In this document: one piece after another, positions 27,725 to 37,010 of the stretch | Layout of the letters: the number at the start of each line of letters is the position of its first letter | Position numbering within the stretch: position 1 is the first letter of the stretch | Source of the DNA: RH-AL1 sp965198485 | GTDB taxonomy: Bacteria > Pseudomonadota > Alphaproteobacteria > Rhizobiales > Beijerinckiaceae | DNA length: 64,000 bases | Reading direction: 5' to 3' | Assembly (NCBI GenBank): GCA_965198485.1 | Contig: CBDAPQ010000005.1 | Location: forward strand, 248,001-312,000 | Position numbers and translations under genes: made by a program | The notes under the pieces: model-generated | What the model saw: the letters and a program-made list of their open reading frames with translations, nothing else | What the model was told of the DNA's origin: nothing | The model's database searches: none

Positions 27725-28648
27725 TTGATCGACAAGCTCAACTTCGTTCTCGCGTTGGCCCGCGAGCGGCATTTCGGCCGTGCGGCGGAAGCCTGCGGCG
27801 TGACCCAACCGACGATGTCGGCCGGCCTCAAGCAGCTCGAGGAGCAGCTCGGCGTTGTGATCGTGCGCCGCTCCTCCCGCTTCCAGGGGTTCACGCCCGA
27901 GGGCGAACACGTGCTCTCATGGGCGCGGCGCATCGTCGGCGACGCCCATGCCATGCGCCAGGATCTCGATGCGCTGAAGCGTGGCCTGACCGGGCACCTG
28001 CGGCTCGCCGCGATCCCCACCGCGCTCGCCACCGTGCCGGCGCTGACCACGCCGTTCCGCACCGGCCACCCTGCAGTGCGCTTCACCGTCACCTCGGCGA
28101 CCTCCGCCGAAATCCTCGAGGGGTTGATCAATCTCTCGATCGATGCCGGCGTGACGTATCTCGACAACGAGGCGATCGGCGCCGTGAAATCCGTGCCGCT
28201 CTACCGCGAAGCCTATTGCCTCCTGACCCGCGCCGACAGCGACCTCGGCCGACGCTTGGGCGTCGGCTGGCAGGACCTCGCCGCGCTGCCGCTCTGCCTG
28301 ATGACGCCCGACATGCAGAACCGCCGCATCGTCGACCAGATGCTGCGCGACGCCGGCGCGCCGAGCGAAGCGCCGCTCGAGTCGAATTCCATGCTGGCGC
28401 TGCTGGCGCATGTCGCCTCGGGCTACTGGTCGAGCATCGTGCCCGTCAGTCTGGGGCAGAGCATCGGCCTGCCCCCCGAGATCGCGGCCGTCCCGATCGG
28501 CGAGCCGGAGGTCAGCCATCTCGTCGGGTTGATCGTCGCGCCGCGCTACGCCATCTCCCCGCTCACCAACGCGCTCGTGCGCGAGGCGGAGCGGCTTGCC
28601 GTTAAGCTGATGCCGCCCAATCCGGGCCGAATGGGGGATAATCGATAG
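27725..28648 (+). CDS. LysR family regulator, likely of the formate dehydrogenase operon
   Basis: LysR-type regulator (307 aa): N-terminal helix-turn-helix (ARERHFGRAAEACGVTQPTMSAGLKQLEEQLG) and a periplasmic-binding-like effector domain. It starts at a TTG (27725). Located directly before fdsGBAD on the same strand, the place where an fds regulator is found in many alpha- and betaproteobacteria, so control of formate oxidation is inferred. It resembles OxyR/CbbR-like members in its HTH. Confidence 0.88.
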   Translation: MIDKLNFVLALARERHFGRAAEACGVTQPTMSAGLKQLEEQLGVVIVRRSSRFQGFTPEGEHVLSWARRIVGDAHAMRQDLDALKRGLTGHLRLAAIPTALATVPALTTPFRTGHPAVRFTVTSATSAEILEGLINLSIDAGVTYLDNEAIGAVKSVPLYREAYCLLTRADSDLGRRLGVGWQDLAALPLCLMTPDMQNRRIVDQMLRDAGAPSEAPLESNSMLALLAHVASGYWSSIVPVSLGQSIGLPPEIAAVPIGEPEVSHLVGLIVAPRYAISPLTNALVREAERLAVKLMPPNPGRMGDNR

Positions 28649-28694
28649 AGATGTTCGATCGCAGCACGTGTTAGACGCTCTTGAAAAAGCCCGG

Positions 28695-28708
28695 AGAAAA
28701 GCTTTTCT
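28695..28708 (+). promoter_or_regulatory. Palindrome in fdsG leader, possible LysR operator
   Basis: Perfect 14-bp palindrome AGAAAAGCTTTTCT in the 87-bp AT-rich gap between the LysR gene and fdsG. It stands out against the GC-rich background and is followed by TAGAAT and TATAAG, which could serve as -10 boxes. Assignment as operator is a guess from position. Confidence 0.35.
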
Positions 28709-28735
28709 AGAATCGATATAAGATTGTCAGTCGGG

Positions 28736-29215
28736 ATGGATATGCCGAGGTACGAGCGCTGGGACCTGAGCGAAGCGAGCAAAGTCGTGGCCGCAAGAAC
28801 GCATGAGAAGGGATCGGCGATCCCGATCATGCACGACCTGATGGAGCGCTACGGCTACGTCGATCGCGCCATCGTGCCGGTGCTGGCCGAAGCCCTCAAC
28901 CTGTCCCGTGCCGAGGTCCACGGCACGCTCACCTTCTACCACGACTTTCGCGACCATCCCCCGGGGCGCACCACGATCAAGATGTGCCGAGCCGAGGCCT
29001 GTCAGGCGCGCGGCGGTGTCGAGATGCACGCGGCCCTGCGCCGCAAGCTCGGCATCGACTGGCACGGCACGACCGAGGATGGCGCCATCACCATCGAGCC
29101 AGTGTTCTGCCTTGGACTGTGCGCCTGCGCGCCCGCCGCGCTGGTCGACGAGGAGCCGGTCGGCCACGTGTACATCGAGACGCTGGACGCCCTGATCGAG
29201 GAGGCGCGGTCGTGA
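28736..29215 (+). CDS. fdsG: NAD-dependent formate dehydrogenase, gamma subunit
   Basis: NuoE-like subunit (159 aa) of the soluble molybdenum formate dehydrogenase; binds one [2Fe-2S] cluster in a thioredoxin-like fold. The four ligands are C84, C89 (MCRAEACQARG), C125 and C129 (CLGLCACAP). First gene of the operon; start at ATG 28736 (28742 also possible). Its stop overlaps fdsB by 4 nt. Confidence 0.95.
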   Translation: MDMPRYERWDLSEASKVVAARTHEKGSAIPIMHDLMERYGYVDRAIVPVLAEALNLSRAEVHGTLTFYHDFRDHPPGRTTIKMCRAEACQARGGVEMHAALRRKLGIDWHGTTEDGAITIEPVFCLGLCACAPAALVDEEPVGHVYIETLDALIEEARS

Positions 29216-30756
29216 TCATTGTCTATGTTCCCATCGACGCCGCCGCGATCGCCGCCGGCGCCAACAAGGTCGCCAAGGCGCTCGCGCTGAAGGCCGGCGA
29301 TCGCGTCATCATCAAGCGCAACGGCTCGCGCGGCATGCAATGGCTCGAGCCGATGGTCGAGGTCGTGACGGCCGAGGGCCGCATCGCCTACGGTCCGGTC
29401 AGGGTCGAGGATCTCGACGGCCTGCTCGCCGCCGGCATGCTCCAGGGCGGCGAGCACGCGCTACGCCTCGGCAAGCCGGAGGAGATGCCCTGGCTGAAGA
29501 AGCAGGCGCGGCTCACTTTCGAGCGCGTCGGCGTGATCGACCCGCTCGACATCGCCGACTACCGCGCCCACGGCGGCTTCGTCGGGCTCAAGAACGCCAT
29601 CGCGATGTCCGACGAGGAGATCTGCAAGGTCGTCACCGACAGCGGCCTGCGCGGCCGCGGCGGCGCCGGCTTTCCGACCGGCATCAAGTGGACCACGGTG
29701 CGCAAGGCTGTCGATGAGCTGAAGTACATCGTCTGCAACGCCGACGAGGGCGACAGCGGCACCTTCGCCGACCGCATGAGCATGGAGGGCGATCCCTTCA
29801 TGCTGATCGAGGGGATGACCATCGCCGCTCTCGCGGTCGGCGCCTCCGAGGGCTACATCTACATCCGTTCGGAATACCCGCACGCCTACAAGACGGTGTC
29901 CCGCGCGATCGAGATCGCCACCGCCGACGGCGCGCTCGGCGCCTCTGTGCTGGGCAGCGGCAAGCCGTTCCGCCTGCACGCCCGGCTCGGCGCGGGTGCC
30001 TACATCTGCGGCGAGGAGACCTCGCTGCTGGAGAGCCTCGAGGGCCGCCGCGGCGTCGTCCGCGCCAAGCCGCCGTTGCCGGCGCTGAAGGGCCTGTTCG
30101 GCAAGCCCACCGTCGTCAACAACGTCATCTCGCTGTGCTCGGTGCCGTGGATCCTGTCGCACGGCGGCCAGGCCTACGCCGATTACGGCATGGGCCGTTC
30201 GCGCGGCACGCTGTGCATCCAGCTCGGCGGCAACGTGAAGCACGGCGGCCTGATCGAGCTGGGCTTCGGCGTGACGCTGGGCGAGATCGTCGACGAGTTC
30301 GGCGGCGGCACGGTCACCGGGCGTCCGGTGCGTGCCGCCATGGTCGGCGGCCCGCTCGGCGCTTATTTCCCGCGTGAGCTGTTCGACACGCCGCTCGACT
30401 ACGAGGCCTTCGCCGCCAAGGGTGGGCTCATCGGCCACGGCGGCGTCGTGGTGTTCGACGACACCGTCGACATGGCGAGCCAGGCGCGCTTTGCCTTCGA
30501 GTTCTGCGAGGCCGAGAGTTGTGGCAAGTGTACGCCCTGCCGCATCGGCGCCACGCGCGGCAAGGAAACGATGGAGAAAGTCATTGCCGGTATCGAGGTC
30601 GCCAAGAACCTCGACCTCGTGCGCGACCTCTGCGTGACTATGACCGACGGATCGCTTTGCGCCATGGGCGGGTTGACCCCTGTCCCGGTGAAGAGCGCCC
30701 TGCAGCACTTTCCCGAAGATTTCGTCCCCGCCGAGCGCCGTCAGGCTGCTGAGTAG
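29212..30756 (+). CDS. fdsB: NAD-dependent formate dehydrogenase, beta subunit (diaphorase)
   Basis: NuoF-like subunit (514 aa) passing electrons from the iron-sulfur chain through FMN to NAD+. N-terminal 100 residues are thioredoxin-like without the usual cluster. The NADH site is GRGGAGFPTGIKW, FMN site CNADEGDSGTFADR, second nucleotide region GAGAYICGEETSLLESLEG, and the [4Fe-4S] ligands are in ESCGKCTPCRIG plus a distal Cys. GTG start at 29212 within the fdsG stop (GTGA). Confidence 0.96.
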   Translation: MIIVYVPIDAAAIAAGANKVAKALALKAGDRVIIKRNGSRGMQWLEPMVEVVTAEGRIAYGPVRVEDLDGLLAAGMLQGGEHALRLGKPEEMPWLKKQARLTFERVGVIDPLDIADYRAHGGFVGLKNAIAMSDEEICKVVTDSGLRGRGGAGFPTGIKWTTVRKAVDELKYIVCNADEGDSGTFADRMSMEGDPFMLIEGMTIAALAVGASEGYIYIRSEYPHAYKTVSRAIEIATADGALGASVLGSGKPFRLHARLGAGAYICGEETSLLESLEGRRGVVRAKPPLPALKGLFGKPTVVNNVISLCSVPWILSHGGQAYADYGMGRSRGTLCIQLGGNVKHGGLIELGFGVTLGEIVDEFGGGTVTGRPVRAAMVGGPLGAYFPRELFDTPLDYEAFAAKGGLIGHGGVVVFDDTVDMASQARFAFEFCEAESCGKCTPCRIGATRGKETMEKVIAGIEVAKNLDLVRDLCVTMTDGSLCAMGGLTPVPVKSALQHFPEDFVPAERRQAAE

Positions 30757-30774
30757 GACATCAAGGAGCACAAC

Positions 30775-33621
30775 ATGGCCCTCATCGAGGAACTCGACAC
30801 CGGCACCCCGATCCGTCCTGCCGCGGAGGAGGTGACGCTCACGATCGATGGCGAGCAGGTGAGCGTGCCCAAGGGCACGTCGGTCATGGCTGCGGCGTCG
30901 TCGATGGGCACCAAGATCCCGCGGCTTTGCGCCACTGACAGCCTCGAGCCCTTCGGCTCCTGCCGCCTGTGCCTCGTCGAGATCGAGGGCCGCCGCGGCA
31001 CGCCGGCCTCCTGCACCACGCCGGCCGAGAACGGCATGGTGGTCCACACTCAGAACGAGCGGCTCGCCAAGCTGCGCAAGGGTGTGATGGAGCTCTACAT
31101 CTCCGATCACCCGCTGAACTGCCTGACCTGCTCGGCCAATGGCGATTGCGAGCTGCAGGACCAGGCTGGCGCGGTCGGCCTGCGCGAGGTGCGCTACGGC
31201 TACGGCGGCGAGAACCACCTCGACGCGGTCAGCGACACCTCCAACCCCTATTTCACCTTCGAGAAGTCGAAGTGCATCGTCTGCAATCGCTGCGTCCGTG
31301 CCTGCGAGGAGGTGCAGGGCACCTTCGCGCTGACGATCGAGGGCCGCGGCTTCAACTCCAAGGTGTCGCCGTCGGGCTCCGACTTCATGTCGTCCGAGTG
31401 CGTCTCCTGCGGCGCCTGCGTCCAGGCCTGCCCGACCGCCACGCTCAACGAGAAGAGCGTGATCGAGATGGGCAAGCCCGAGCATTCGGTCATGACCACC
31501 TGCGCCTATTGCGGCGTCGGCTGCACCTTCAAGGCCGAGATGCAGGGCGAGACGGTCGTGCGCATGATCCCGGCCAAGGCCGGCAAGGCCAACGAAGGCC
31601 ACAGCTGCGTCAAAGGCCGCTTCGCCTACGGCTACGCCACCCACAAGGACCGCATCACCAAGCCCATGATCCGCGCCGCGATCACCGATCCGTGGCGTGA
31701 AGTGTCGTGGGACGAGGCGATCGCCCACGCGGCGAGCGAGTTCAAGCGCATCCAGGGACATTACGGCCGCAACTCGATCGGCGCCGTGACCTCCTCGCGC
31801 TGCACCAACGAGGAGACCTACCTCGTGCAAAAGTTGGTTCGCGCCGGCTTCGGCAACAACAACGTCGACACCTGCGCCCGCGTCTGCCACTCGCCGACCG
31901 GCTACGGCCTCTCGACCACGCTGGGCACGTCCGCCGGCACGCAGGACTTCAAGTCTGTCGAGCAGTCCGACGTCATCCTTGTCATCGGCGCCAACCCGAC
32001 CGACGGCCATCCGGTGTTCGGCTCGCGCATGAAGCGCCGCCTGCGCGCCGGCGCCAAGCTGATCGTTGCCGACCCGCGCGCGATCGACCTCGTGAAGTCG
32101 CCCCACGTCAGGGCCGACTACCACCTACCGTTGAAGCCCGGCACCAACGTCGCTTTCATCAATGCCATGGGCCACGTTGTCGTGACCGAGGGCCTGGTCG
32201 ACGAGGCCTATGTCGCCGAGCGCTGCGACGTGCAGGACTTCGAGTCGTGGGCGCGGTTCGTCGCCGACGAGCGCCACAGCCCCGAGGCGCAGGCTGACAT
32301 GATCGGCGTGCCGGCCGCGGACCTGCGCGCCGCTGCCCGCCTCTACGCCACGCGCGGCCTCAACGCCGCGATCTTCTACGGCCTGGGCGTCACCGAGCAT
32401 TCGCAGGGCTCGACCATGGTCATGGGCATGGCCAACCTCGCCATGGCCACCGGCAACATCGGCCGCGAGGGCGTCGGCGTGAACCCGCTTCGCGGGCAGA
32501 ACAACGTGCAGGGCTCGTGCGACATGGGCTCGTTCCCGCACGAGTACCCCGGCTACCGCCACGTCGCCGGCGACGAGGTCCGCGAGATCTACGAGAAGGC
32601 CTGGGGCCGCGAGCTTGATCGCGAGCCGGGCATGCGCATCAACAACATGCTCGACGAGGCCGTCGAGGGCGGGTTCAAGGGCCTTTACGTGCAGGGCGAG
32701 GACATCGCCCAGTCCGACCCCGACACGCATCACGTGACGCACGGCCTGCGCAACATGGAGTGCATCATCGTCCAGGACCTGTTCCTGAACGAGACGGCGA
32801 AGTACGCCCACGTCTTCCTGCCGGGCGCGTCCTTCCTCGAGAAGGACGGCACGTTCACCAACGCCGAGCGCCGCATCGGCCGCGTGCGCAAGGTAATGAG
32901 CCCGAAGGGTGGCTACGGCGATTGGGAGGGCACGATGCTGCTCTCCAACGCGCTCGGCTACCCGATGCACTACAAGCACCCCAGCGAGATCATGGACGAG
33001 GTCGCCGCGACCACGCCGTCGTTCGCGGGCGTGAGCTTCAAGAAGCTCGACGAGCTCGGCTCGATTCAGTGGCCGTGCAACGAGGGGGCCCCTGAGGGCA
33101 CCCCGACCATGCACGTCGGCCATTTCGTGATCGGCCGCGGCAAGTTCATGATCACCGAGTTCTACCCCACCGAGGAGCGCACCGGGCCGCGCTTCCCTCT
33201 GGTGCTGACCACCGGCCGCATCCTCTCGCAGTACAACGTCGGCGCGCAGACCCGCCGCACGCAAAACTCGATGTGGCACCAGGAGGACGTGCTGGAGATC
33301 CATCCCTTCGACGCCGAGCAGCGCGGCGTCCTCCACGGCGATCTCGTGTCGTTGGAGAGCCGTTCCGGCGACATCGCGCTCAAGGCCAGGATCTCCGAGC
33401 GCATGCAGCCGGGCGTCGTCTACACGACGTTCCACCACGCTAAGACCGGCGCCAACGTCATCACGACCGACTATTCGGACTGGGCCACCAACTGCCCCGA
33501 GTACAAGGTCACCGCCGTGCAGGTCCGCAAGACCAACCGCATGTCGGAGTGGCAGGCGAAGTTCTACGAGGAGGACGTCGACCTCAAGCAGATCGCGCCG
33601 GTGATGGAGGCCGCAGAGTAA
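30775..33621 (+). CDS. fdsA: NAD-dependent formate dehydrogenase, alpha subunit (catalytic, bis-MGD)
   Basis: Catalytic subunit (948 aa) oxidising formate to CO2 at a molybdenum or tungsten bis-MGD centre. In order: N-terminal [2Fe-2S] (C52, C63, C66, C80); His/Cys [4Fe-4S] (H112, C116, C119, C125); two ferredoxin clusters (C167-C177 and C209-C219); the NarG-type cluster C243, C246, C250, C278; then the active-site Cys at 371 in CARVCHSPTGYG, a Cys rather than selenocysteine form. The molybdopterin dinucleotide domain ends the chain. It lies 18 bp after fdsB and overlaps fdsD by one base. Confidence 0.97.
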   Translation: MALIEELDTGTPIRPAAEEVTLTIDGEQVSVPKGTSVMAAASSMGTKIPRLCATDSLEPFGSCRLCLVEIEGRRGTPASCTTPAENGMVVHTQNERLAKLRKGVMELYISDHPLNCLTCSANGDCELQDQAGAVGLREVRYGYGGENHLDAVSDTSNPYFTFEKSKCIVCNRCVRACEEVQGTFALTIEGRGFNSKVSPSGSDFMSSECVSCGACVQACPTATLNEKSVIEMGKPEHSVMTTCAYCGVGCTFKAEMQGETVVRMIPAKAGKANEGHSCVKGRFAYGYATHKDRITKPMIRAAITDPWREVSWDEAIAHAASEFKRIQGHYGRNSIGAVTSSRCTNEETYLVQKLVRAGFGNNNVDTCARVCHSPTGYGLSTTLGTSAGTQDFKSVEQSDVILVIGANPTDGHPVFGSRMKRRLRAGAKLIVADPRAIDLVKSPHVRADYHLPLKPGTNVAFINAMGHVVVTEGLVDEAYVAERCDVQDFESWARFVADERHSPEAQADMIGVPAADLRAAARLYATRGLNAAIFYGLGVTEHSQGSTMVMGMANLAMATGNIGREGVGVNPLRGQNNVQGSCDMGSFPHEYPGYRHVAGDEVREIYEKAWGRELDREPGMRINNMLDEAVEGGFKGLYVQGEDIAQSDPDTHHVTHGLRNMECIIVQDLFLNETAKYAHVFLPGASFLEKDGTFTNAERRIGRVRKVMSPKGGYGDWEGTMLLSNALGYPMHYKHPSEIMDEVAATTPSFAGVSFKKLDELGSIQWPCNEGAPEGTPTMHVGHFVIGRGKFMITEFYPTEERTGPRFPLVLTTGRILSQYNVGAQTRRTQNSMWHQEDVLEIHPFDAEQRGVLHGDLVSLESRSGDIALKARISERMQPGVVYTTFHHAKTGANVITTDYSDWATNCPEYKVTAVQVRKTNRMSEWQAKFYEEDVDLKQIAPVMEAAE

Positions 33622-33938
33622 TGATGGTCGATATCGCCGACACGATCCACGGCACCAACAAGCCGCTCGACAAGCTGGTCATGATGGCCAACCAGATCGC
33701 GCAGTTCTTCAAGTCCTACCCGCACGACCAGGCGGTGGCGGGAATCTCCCACCACATCGAGGCGTTCTGGACGCCGAAGATGCGCGCCAGCTTCCACGAG
33801 GGGATGATCGAGGCCAAAGGTCTCGACCCGCTGGTGTTGGAGGCGCTGTCGTCCGAGGTCGAGGCGCGCGATCCGATCGCGAAGGCGGCGGCTGGGCCGG
33901 GCAAGCTGGGCGAACTCGGGGCGGTCGACGCGGGGTAA
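33621..33938 (+). CDS. fdsD: NAD-dependent formate dehydrogenase, delta subunit
   Basis: Small subunit (105 aa) found with fds operons, thought to help assembly or stability. Conserved N-terminal block LVMMANQIAQFFKSYPHDQA and HHIEAFWTPKMR. The ATG at 33621 overlaps the fdsA stop. The sulfurtransferase gene fdsC (fdhD), which in the classic order lies between fdsA and fdsD, is absent here. Confidence 0.93.
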   Translation: MMVDIADTIHGTNKPLDKLVMMANQIAQFFKSYPHDQAVAGISHHIEAFWTPKMRASFHEGMIEAKGLDPLVLEALSSEVEARDPIAKAAAGPGKLGELGAVDAG

Positions 33939-33967
33939 GGGCTCGCCGGCCCTACGTGTAGAGTGAC

Positions 33968-34621
33968 ATGCTGACGATCTTCGATTGCGACGGCGTGCTC
34001 GTCGATTCCGAGCTGATCGCGCTCGAGGTCCTATCGGAGATGATGGGCGAGTTCGGCAAGCCGATGAGCGTCGCGGCCTGCCGCGATGCCTTCATGGGCC
34101 GCCACGCCGACGATATCGTGCGTGGCATCGAGGCCCGCGTCGGCCGGGCGCTGCCCGACGCAAGGCCCCAGATGAAGGCGCGCATGACGTCGCGGATGCG
34201 CGACGAACTCGTCCCCGTGCCCGGCGTCGCGCGCGCCCTGGCCCAGCTCGCCGGCCCGCGCTGCGTCGCCTCCTCGTCCGACCCGGCGCGGATCCGGCTG
34301 ACGCTGGAGCTGACCGGCCTCAACAGCTTCTTCGGCGAGCACATCTTCTCGGGCACCGAGGTGGTGCACGGCAAGCCCGCGCCAGACCTCTTCCTCCACG
34401 CCGCGGCCACGATGGGCTCGGCGCCAGCCGATTGCGTGGTCATCGAGGATTCGGTGCTCGGCGTGCGGGCCGGCGTCGCGGCCGGCATGCCGGTGATCGG
34501 CTTCACCGGAGGCGCCCACGCCTATCCCGGCTTCGCCGAGCGGCTGCGCGAGGCCGGCGCCGGCACGATCATCGCGCACATGGACGACCTGCCCGCAGCG
34601 CTCGCCGGCCACGACGCCTGA
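33968..34621 (+). CDS. HAD family hydrolase (beta-PGM/phosphoglycolate phosphatase-like)
   Basis: Phosphatase or phosphomutase (217 aa). HAD motif I FDCDGVLVDSE with both catalytic Asp residues, motif II CVASSSDPAR, motif III Lys in HGKPAPDLFL, motif IV VIEDSVLGVRAG. The four-helix cap is of the subfamily IA kind. Substrate unknown. It follows fdsD by 29 bp and may be on the same transcript; phosphoglycolate removal would be one reason, but that is speculation. Confidence 0.92.
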   Translation: MLTIFDCDGVLVDSELIALEVLSEMMGEFGKPMSVAACRDAFMGRHADDIVRGIEARVGRALPDARPQMKARMTSRMRDELVPVPGVARALAQLAGPRCVASSSDPARIRLTLELTGLNSFFGEHIFSGTEVVHGKPAPDLFLHAAATMGSAPADCVVIEDSVLGVRAGVAAGMPVIGFTGGAHAYPGFAERLREAGAGTIIAHMDDLPAALAGHDA

Positions 34622-34624
34622 GTG

Positions 34625-34855
34625 TCAACTCGCGGGGTCGAGCAGCCGGTGCAAGTGGGCGATGAAGTAGCGCGTGCTGGCGGAATCCACCGTGCCCTGC
34701 GCCTTGGTCTTCCAGGCGGAATAGGCCTCGCCGTAGCTACCGAAGACGCCGACGATGTCGAGCGCCTGGAGATCGGCGAAGCGAGTGCTGTCGAGATCTT
34801 CGAGCTCGCCGCCGAACACGAGGTGCAGCAGCTGCGGCTGGGTTTGTGCGCTCAA
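34625..34855 (-). CDS. DUF4170 family protein
   Basis: A 76-residue protein of a small alphaproteobacterial family of unknown function: QLLHLVFGGELEDLDSTRF, then LDIVGVFGSYGEAYSAWKTKAQ and the C-terminal RYFIAHLHRLLDP. A TTG at 34855 with GAGG seven bases upstream fits the family start; a GTG at 34888 would add 11 unconserved residues. Converges on the HAD gene with 3 bp between stops. Confidence 0.85.
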   Translation of the reverse strand: MSAQTQPQLLHLVFGGELEDLDSTRFADLQALDIVGVFGSYGEAYSAWKTKAQGTVDSASTRYFIAHLHRLLDPAS

Positions 34856-34992
34856 GAGAGGTCCTCGTGCAGGGTCTTCTTCTCCCACCGCGGAATGCGC
34901 GCGACAAGACGCCTTGCGCCGCCATCATCATTGACGCAAGCGCGGGCGCCGCCTAGCAGAGCGGCGTTTGCTGAGAGGTCGACGCCCGGTCC

Positions 34993-35421
34993 ATGCGCAT
35001 CAGCCGACGCACCTACGTGTTCGCCCAGATCATCCTGCTGCCGGTCGGCTGGGCGGTGTTCGGCTTCCTCGCCCTGGCGATCTGGACGCTGGACCACACC
35101 TTCGCCGAGCACGACATCCCGCAGCCGCTGCGCGCGATCGAGATGTCCGCATCGATCGCGCAGCTCGTCGCCATCGGCACCCTGATCGCCGCGCTGGTCC
35201 TCGTTGCCGTGTTCATCCTGCTGGCCGTCTGGCGCTTGCACGACATCGGCATGACCGGCTGGTTCCTGCTGCTCTGGCCGGTGCTGATCGCGCTGATACA
35301 GACATCTTCCGACAAGACCGACGGCGTCCTGGCGATGGCTGAGGTGGCCTTCGAGGCGATCCTCATGATGGTGCCGGGGACCGCCGGGGCCAACGCCTAC
35401 GGTCCTGAGCCGCTGCGCTGA
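34993..35421 (+). CDS. DUF805 family inner-membrane protein
   Basis: Integral membrane protein (142 aa) with three to four hydrophobic segments and the DUF805 hallmark AVWRLHDIGMTGWFLLLW in the centre. N-terminal RISRRTYVFAQIILLPV matches the family start. Function unknown. Confidence 0.85.
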   Translation: MRISRRTYVFAQIILLPVGWAVFGFLALAIWTLDHTFAEHDIPQPLRAIEMSASIAQLVAIGTLIAALVLVAVFILLAVWRLHDIGMTGWFLLLWPVLIALIQTSSDKTDGVLAMAEVAFEAILMMVPGTAGANAYGPEPLR

Positions 35422-35509
35422 AGATGCCTATCCTACCCCGCTTCGCGGAGGAGGATGCGCTGCAACGTCGGCTTCCTACATAGGCCGGGTCAGGCCCAGC
35501 GAGACGCCC

Positions 35510-37000
35510 GTGCCGTTCTTCTCCGACCTCCTCTTCGAGGCGCGCTCCTTGGCCCAGACCCTGGCCGAGAGCGTCGGCACGCCGGTGGTCCGGCTCGGCG
35601 TCACCGGGCTGTCGCGCGCAGGCAAGACCGTCTTCATCACCGCGCTGATTCAGCACCTCACGGAACTCGGGCGACCCGGCGCCGGACAGGGCGCGAGCCG
35701 GCGCGGCGCGCTGCCGGTGTTCCGCGTCATGGCCGAGGGGCGCTTGACCAAGGGCCGGCTGGAGCCGCAGCCCGACGATGACGTGCCGCGCTTCGCCTAC
35801 GAGGACCATCGCGCCGCGCTGGCCGGCGGCGCCGACGGCGCGAGCCGGCACTGGCCGGGATCGACGCGGCGGATCTCGGAACTGCGCATCCGGCTGGAGT
35901 TCGAGCGCGCCGGCGGCCTGCGCGCCGGGCCGGCGGCCTTGATCATCGACATCGTCGATTATCCCGGCGAATGGCTGCTCGACCTGCCGCTGCTCGCCAA
36001 GAACTACGCCGAATGGTCGAAGGAGACGCTCGAGGCCTCCGCCACCGCCGCCCGCGCCGGCCTGGCGCAGGAATGGCGCGGCTTCACCGTGGGAGTCGAT
36101 CCCAACGCCCCGGCCGAGGAGGCGGTGGCGCGCCGCGCGGCGGAGCTCTTCACCGCCTATCTCCGCGCCGGCCGCGCCGACGCGCACGCACTCTCGACCC
36201 TGCCGCCGGGGCGCTTCCTGATGCCCGGCGACCTCGAGGGCTCGCCGGCGCTGACCTTCGCGCCGCTGCAGCTCGACCCGGCGAAGGTCTATGGCTCCGA
36301 CACGCTCGCGGCGATGATGGAGCGCCGCTACGAGAGCTACAAGGCGCATGTCGTGCGGCCTTTCTTTCGTGACCATTTCGCCAGGCTCGACCGGCAGATC
36401 GTGCTGGTCGACACGCTGGCCGCGATGAACGCCGGCCCGGCCGCGGTGCGCGATCTCGAGACGGCGCTGGCCGAGATCCTGGTGGCGTTCCGCGCCGGTC
36501 GCAACTCGATGCTGTCGGTGCTGTTCAAGCCGAAGATCGACAAGATCCTCTTCGCCGCCACCAAGGCCGACCACCTCAACCACCTGAGCCACGACCGGCT
36601 CGAGGCGATCCTTCGCGCGATCGTGGCGCGGGCCATCGCCAAGGCGGACGATGCCGGCGCCGCGATCGACGTCATCGCGCTGGCCGGCGTGCGGGCCACG
36701 CGCGAGGCGCGCATCGGGCACGGCGCCGAGGCGCTCGACGCCGTCGTGGGCATCCCCGCCGCCGGCGAGGTGATCGACGGCGACACGTTCGACGGCGAGA
36801 GCGAGGCGGCGATCTTCCCCGGCGACCTGCCGCGCGACCCCAAAGAGGCGCTGCGCGGCGAGAGCGCCGTCGGCACGCTGCGCTTCGTGCGCTTCCGGCC
36901 GCCGCGCGCGACGCTGGATGAGGACGGCGCGGCGCGCCCGCTGCCGCACATCCGGATGGACCGGGCGCTGCAGTTCCTGCTCGGAGACAGACTGGCGTGA
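35510..37000 (+). CDS. ycjX: YcjX-like P-loop NTPase (DUF463)
   Basis: Stress-linked P-loop GTPase/ATPase-like protein (496 aa). Walker A is GVTGLSRAGKTVFITALIQ near residue 30; conserved LIIDIVDYPGEWLLDLPLL and KILFAATKADHLNH blocks follow. In E. coli the gene pairs with ycjF in the phage-shock neighbourhood. Start GTG at 35510. The ycjF-like gene follows 10 bp later. Confidence 0.9.
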   Translation: MPFFSDLLFEARSLAQTLAESVGTPVVRLGVTGLSRAGKTVFITALIQHLTELGRPGAGQGASRRGALPVFRVMAEGRLTKGRLEPQPDDDVPRFAYEDHRAALAGGADGASRHWPGSTRRISELRIRLEFERAGGLRAGPAALIIDIVDYPGEWLLDLPLLAKNYAEWSKETLEASATAARAGLAQEWRGFTVGVDPNAPAEEAVARRAAELFTAYLRAGRADAHALSTLPPGRFLMPGDLEGSPALTFAPLQLDPAKVYGSDTLAAMMERRYESYKAHVVRPFFRDHFARLDRQIVLVDTLAAMNAGPAAVRDLETALAEILVAFRAGRNSMLSVLFKPKIDKILFAATKADHLNHLSHDRLEAILRAIVARAIAKADDAGAAIDVIALAGVRATREARIGHGAEALDAVVGIPAAGEVIDGDTFDGESEAAIFPGDLPRDPKEALRGESAVGTLRFVRFRPPRATLDEDGAARPLPHIRMDRALQFLLGDRLA

Positions 37001-37010
37001 GCGATTGGCG

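Noticed and set aside
29461..32124. An 887-codon open frame on the minus strand across fdsB/fdsA
   Set aside because: It is antisense to two strongly identified genes; its composition (Ala, Gly, Arg, Asp, His rich) is what high-GC antisense frames give, and no family motif is present.
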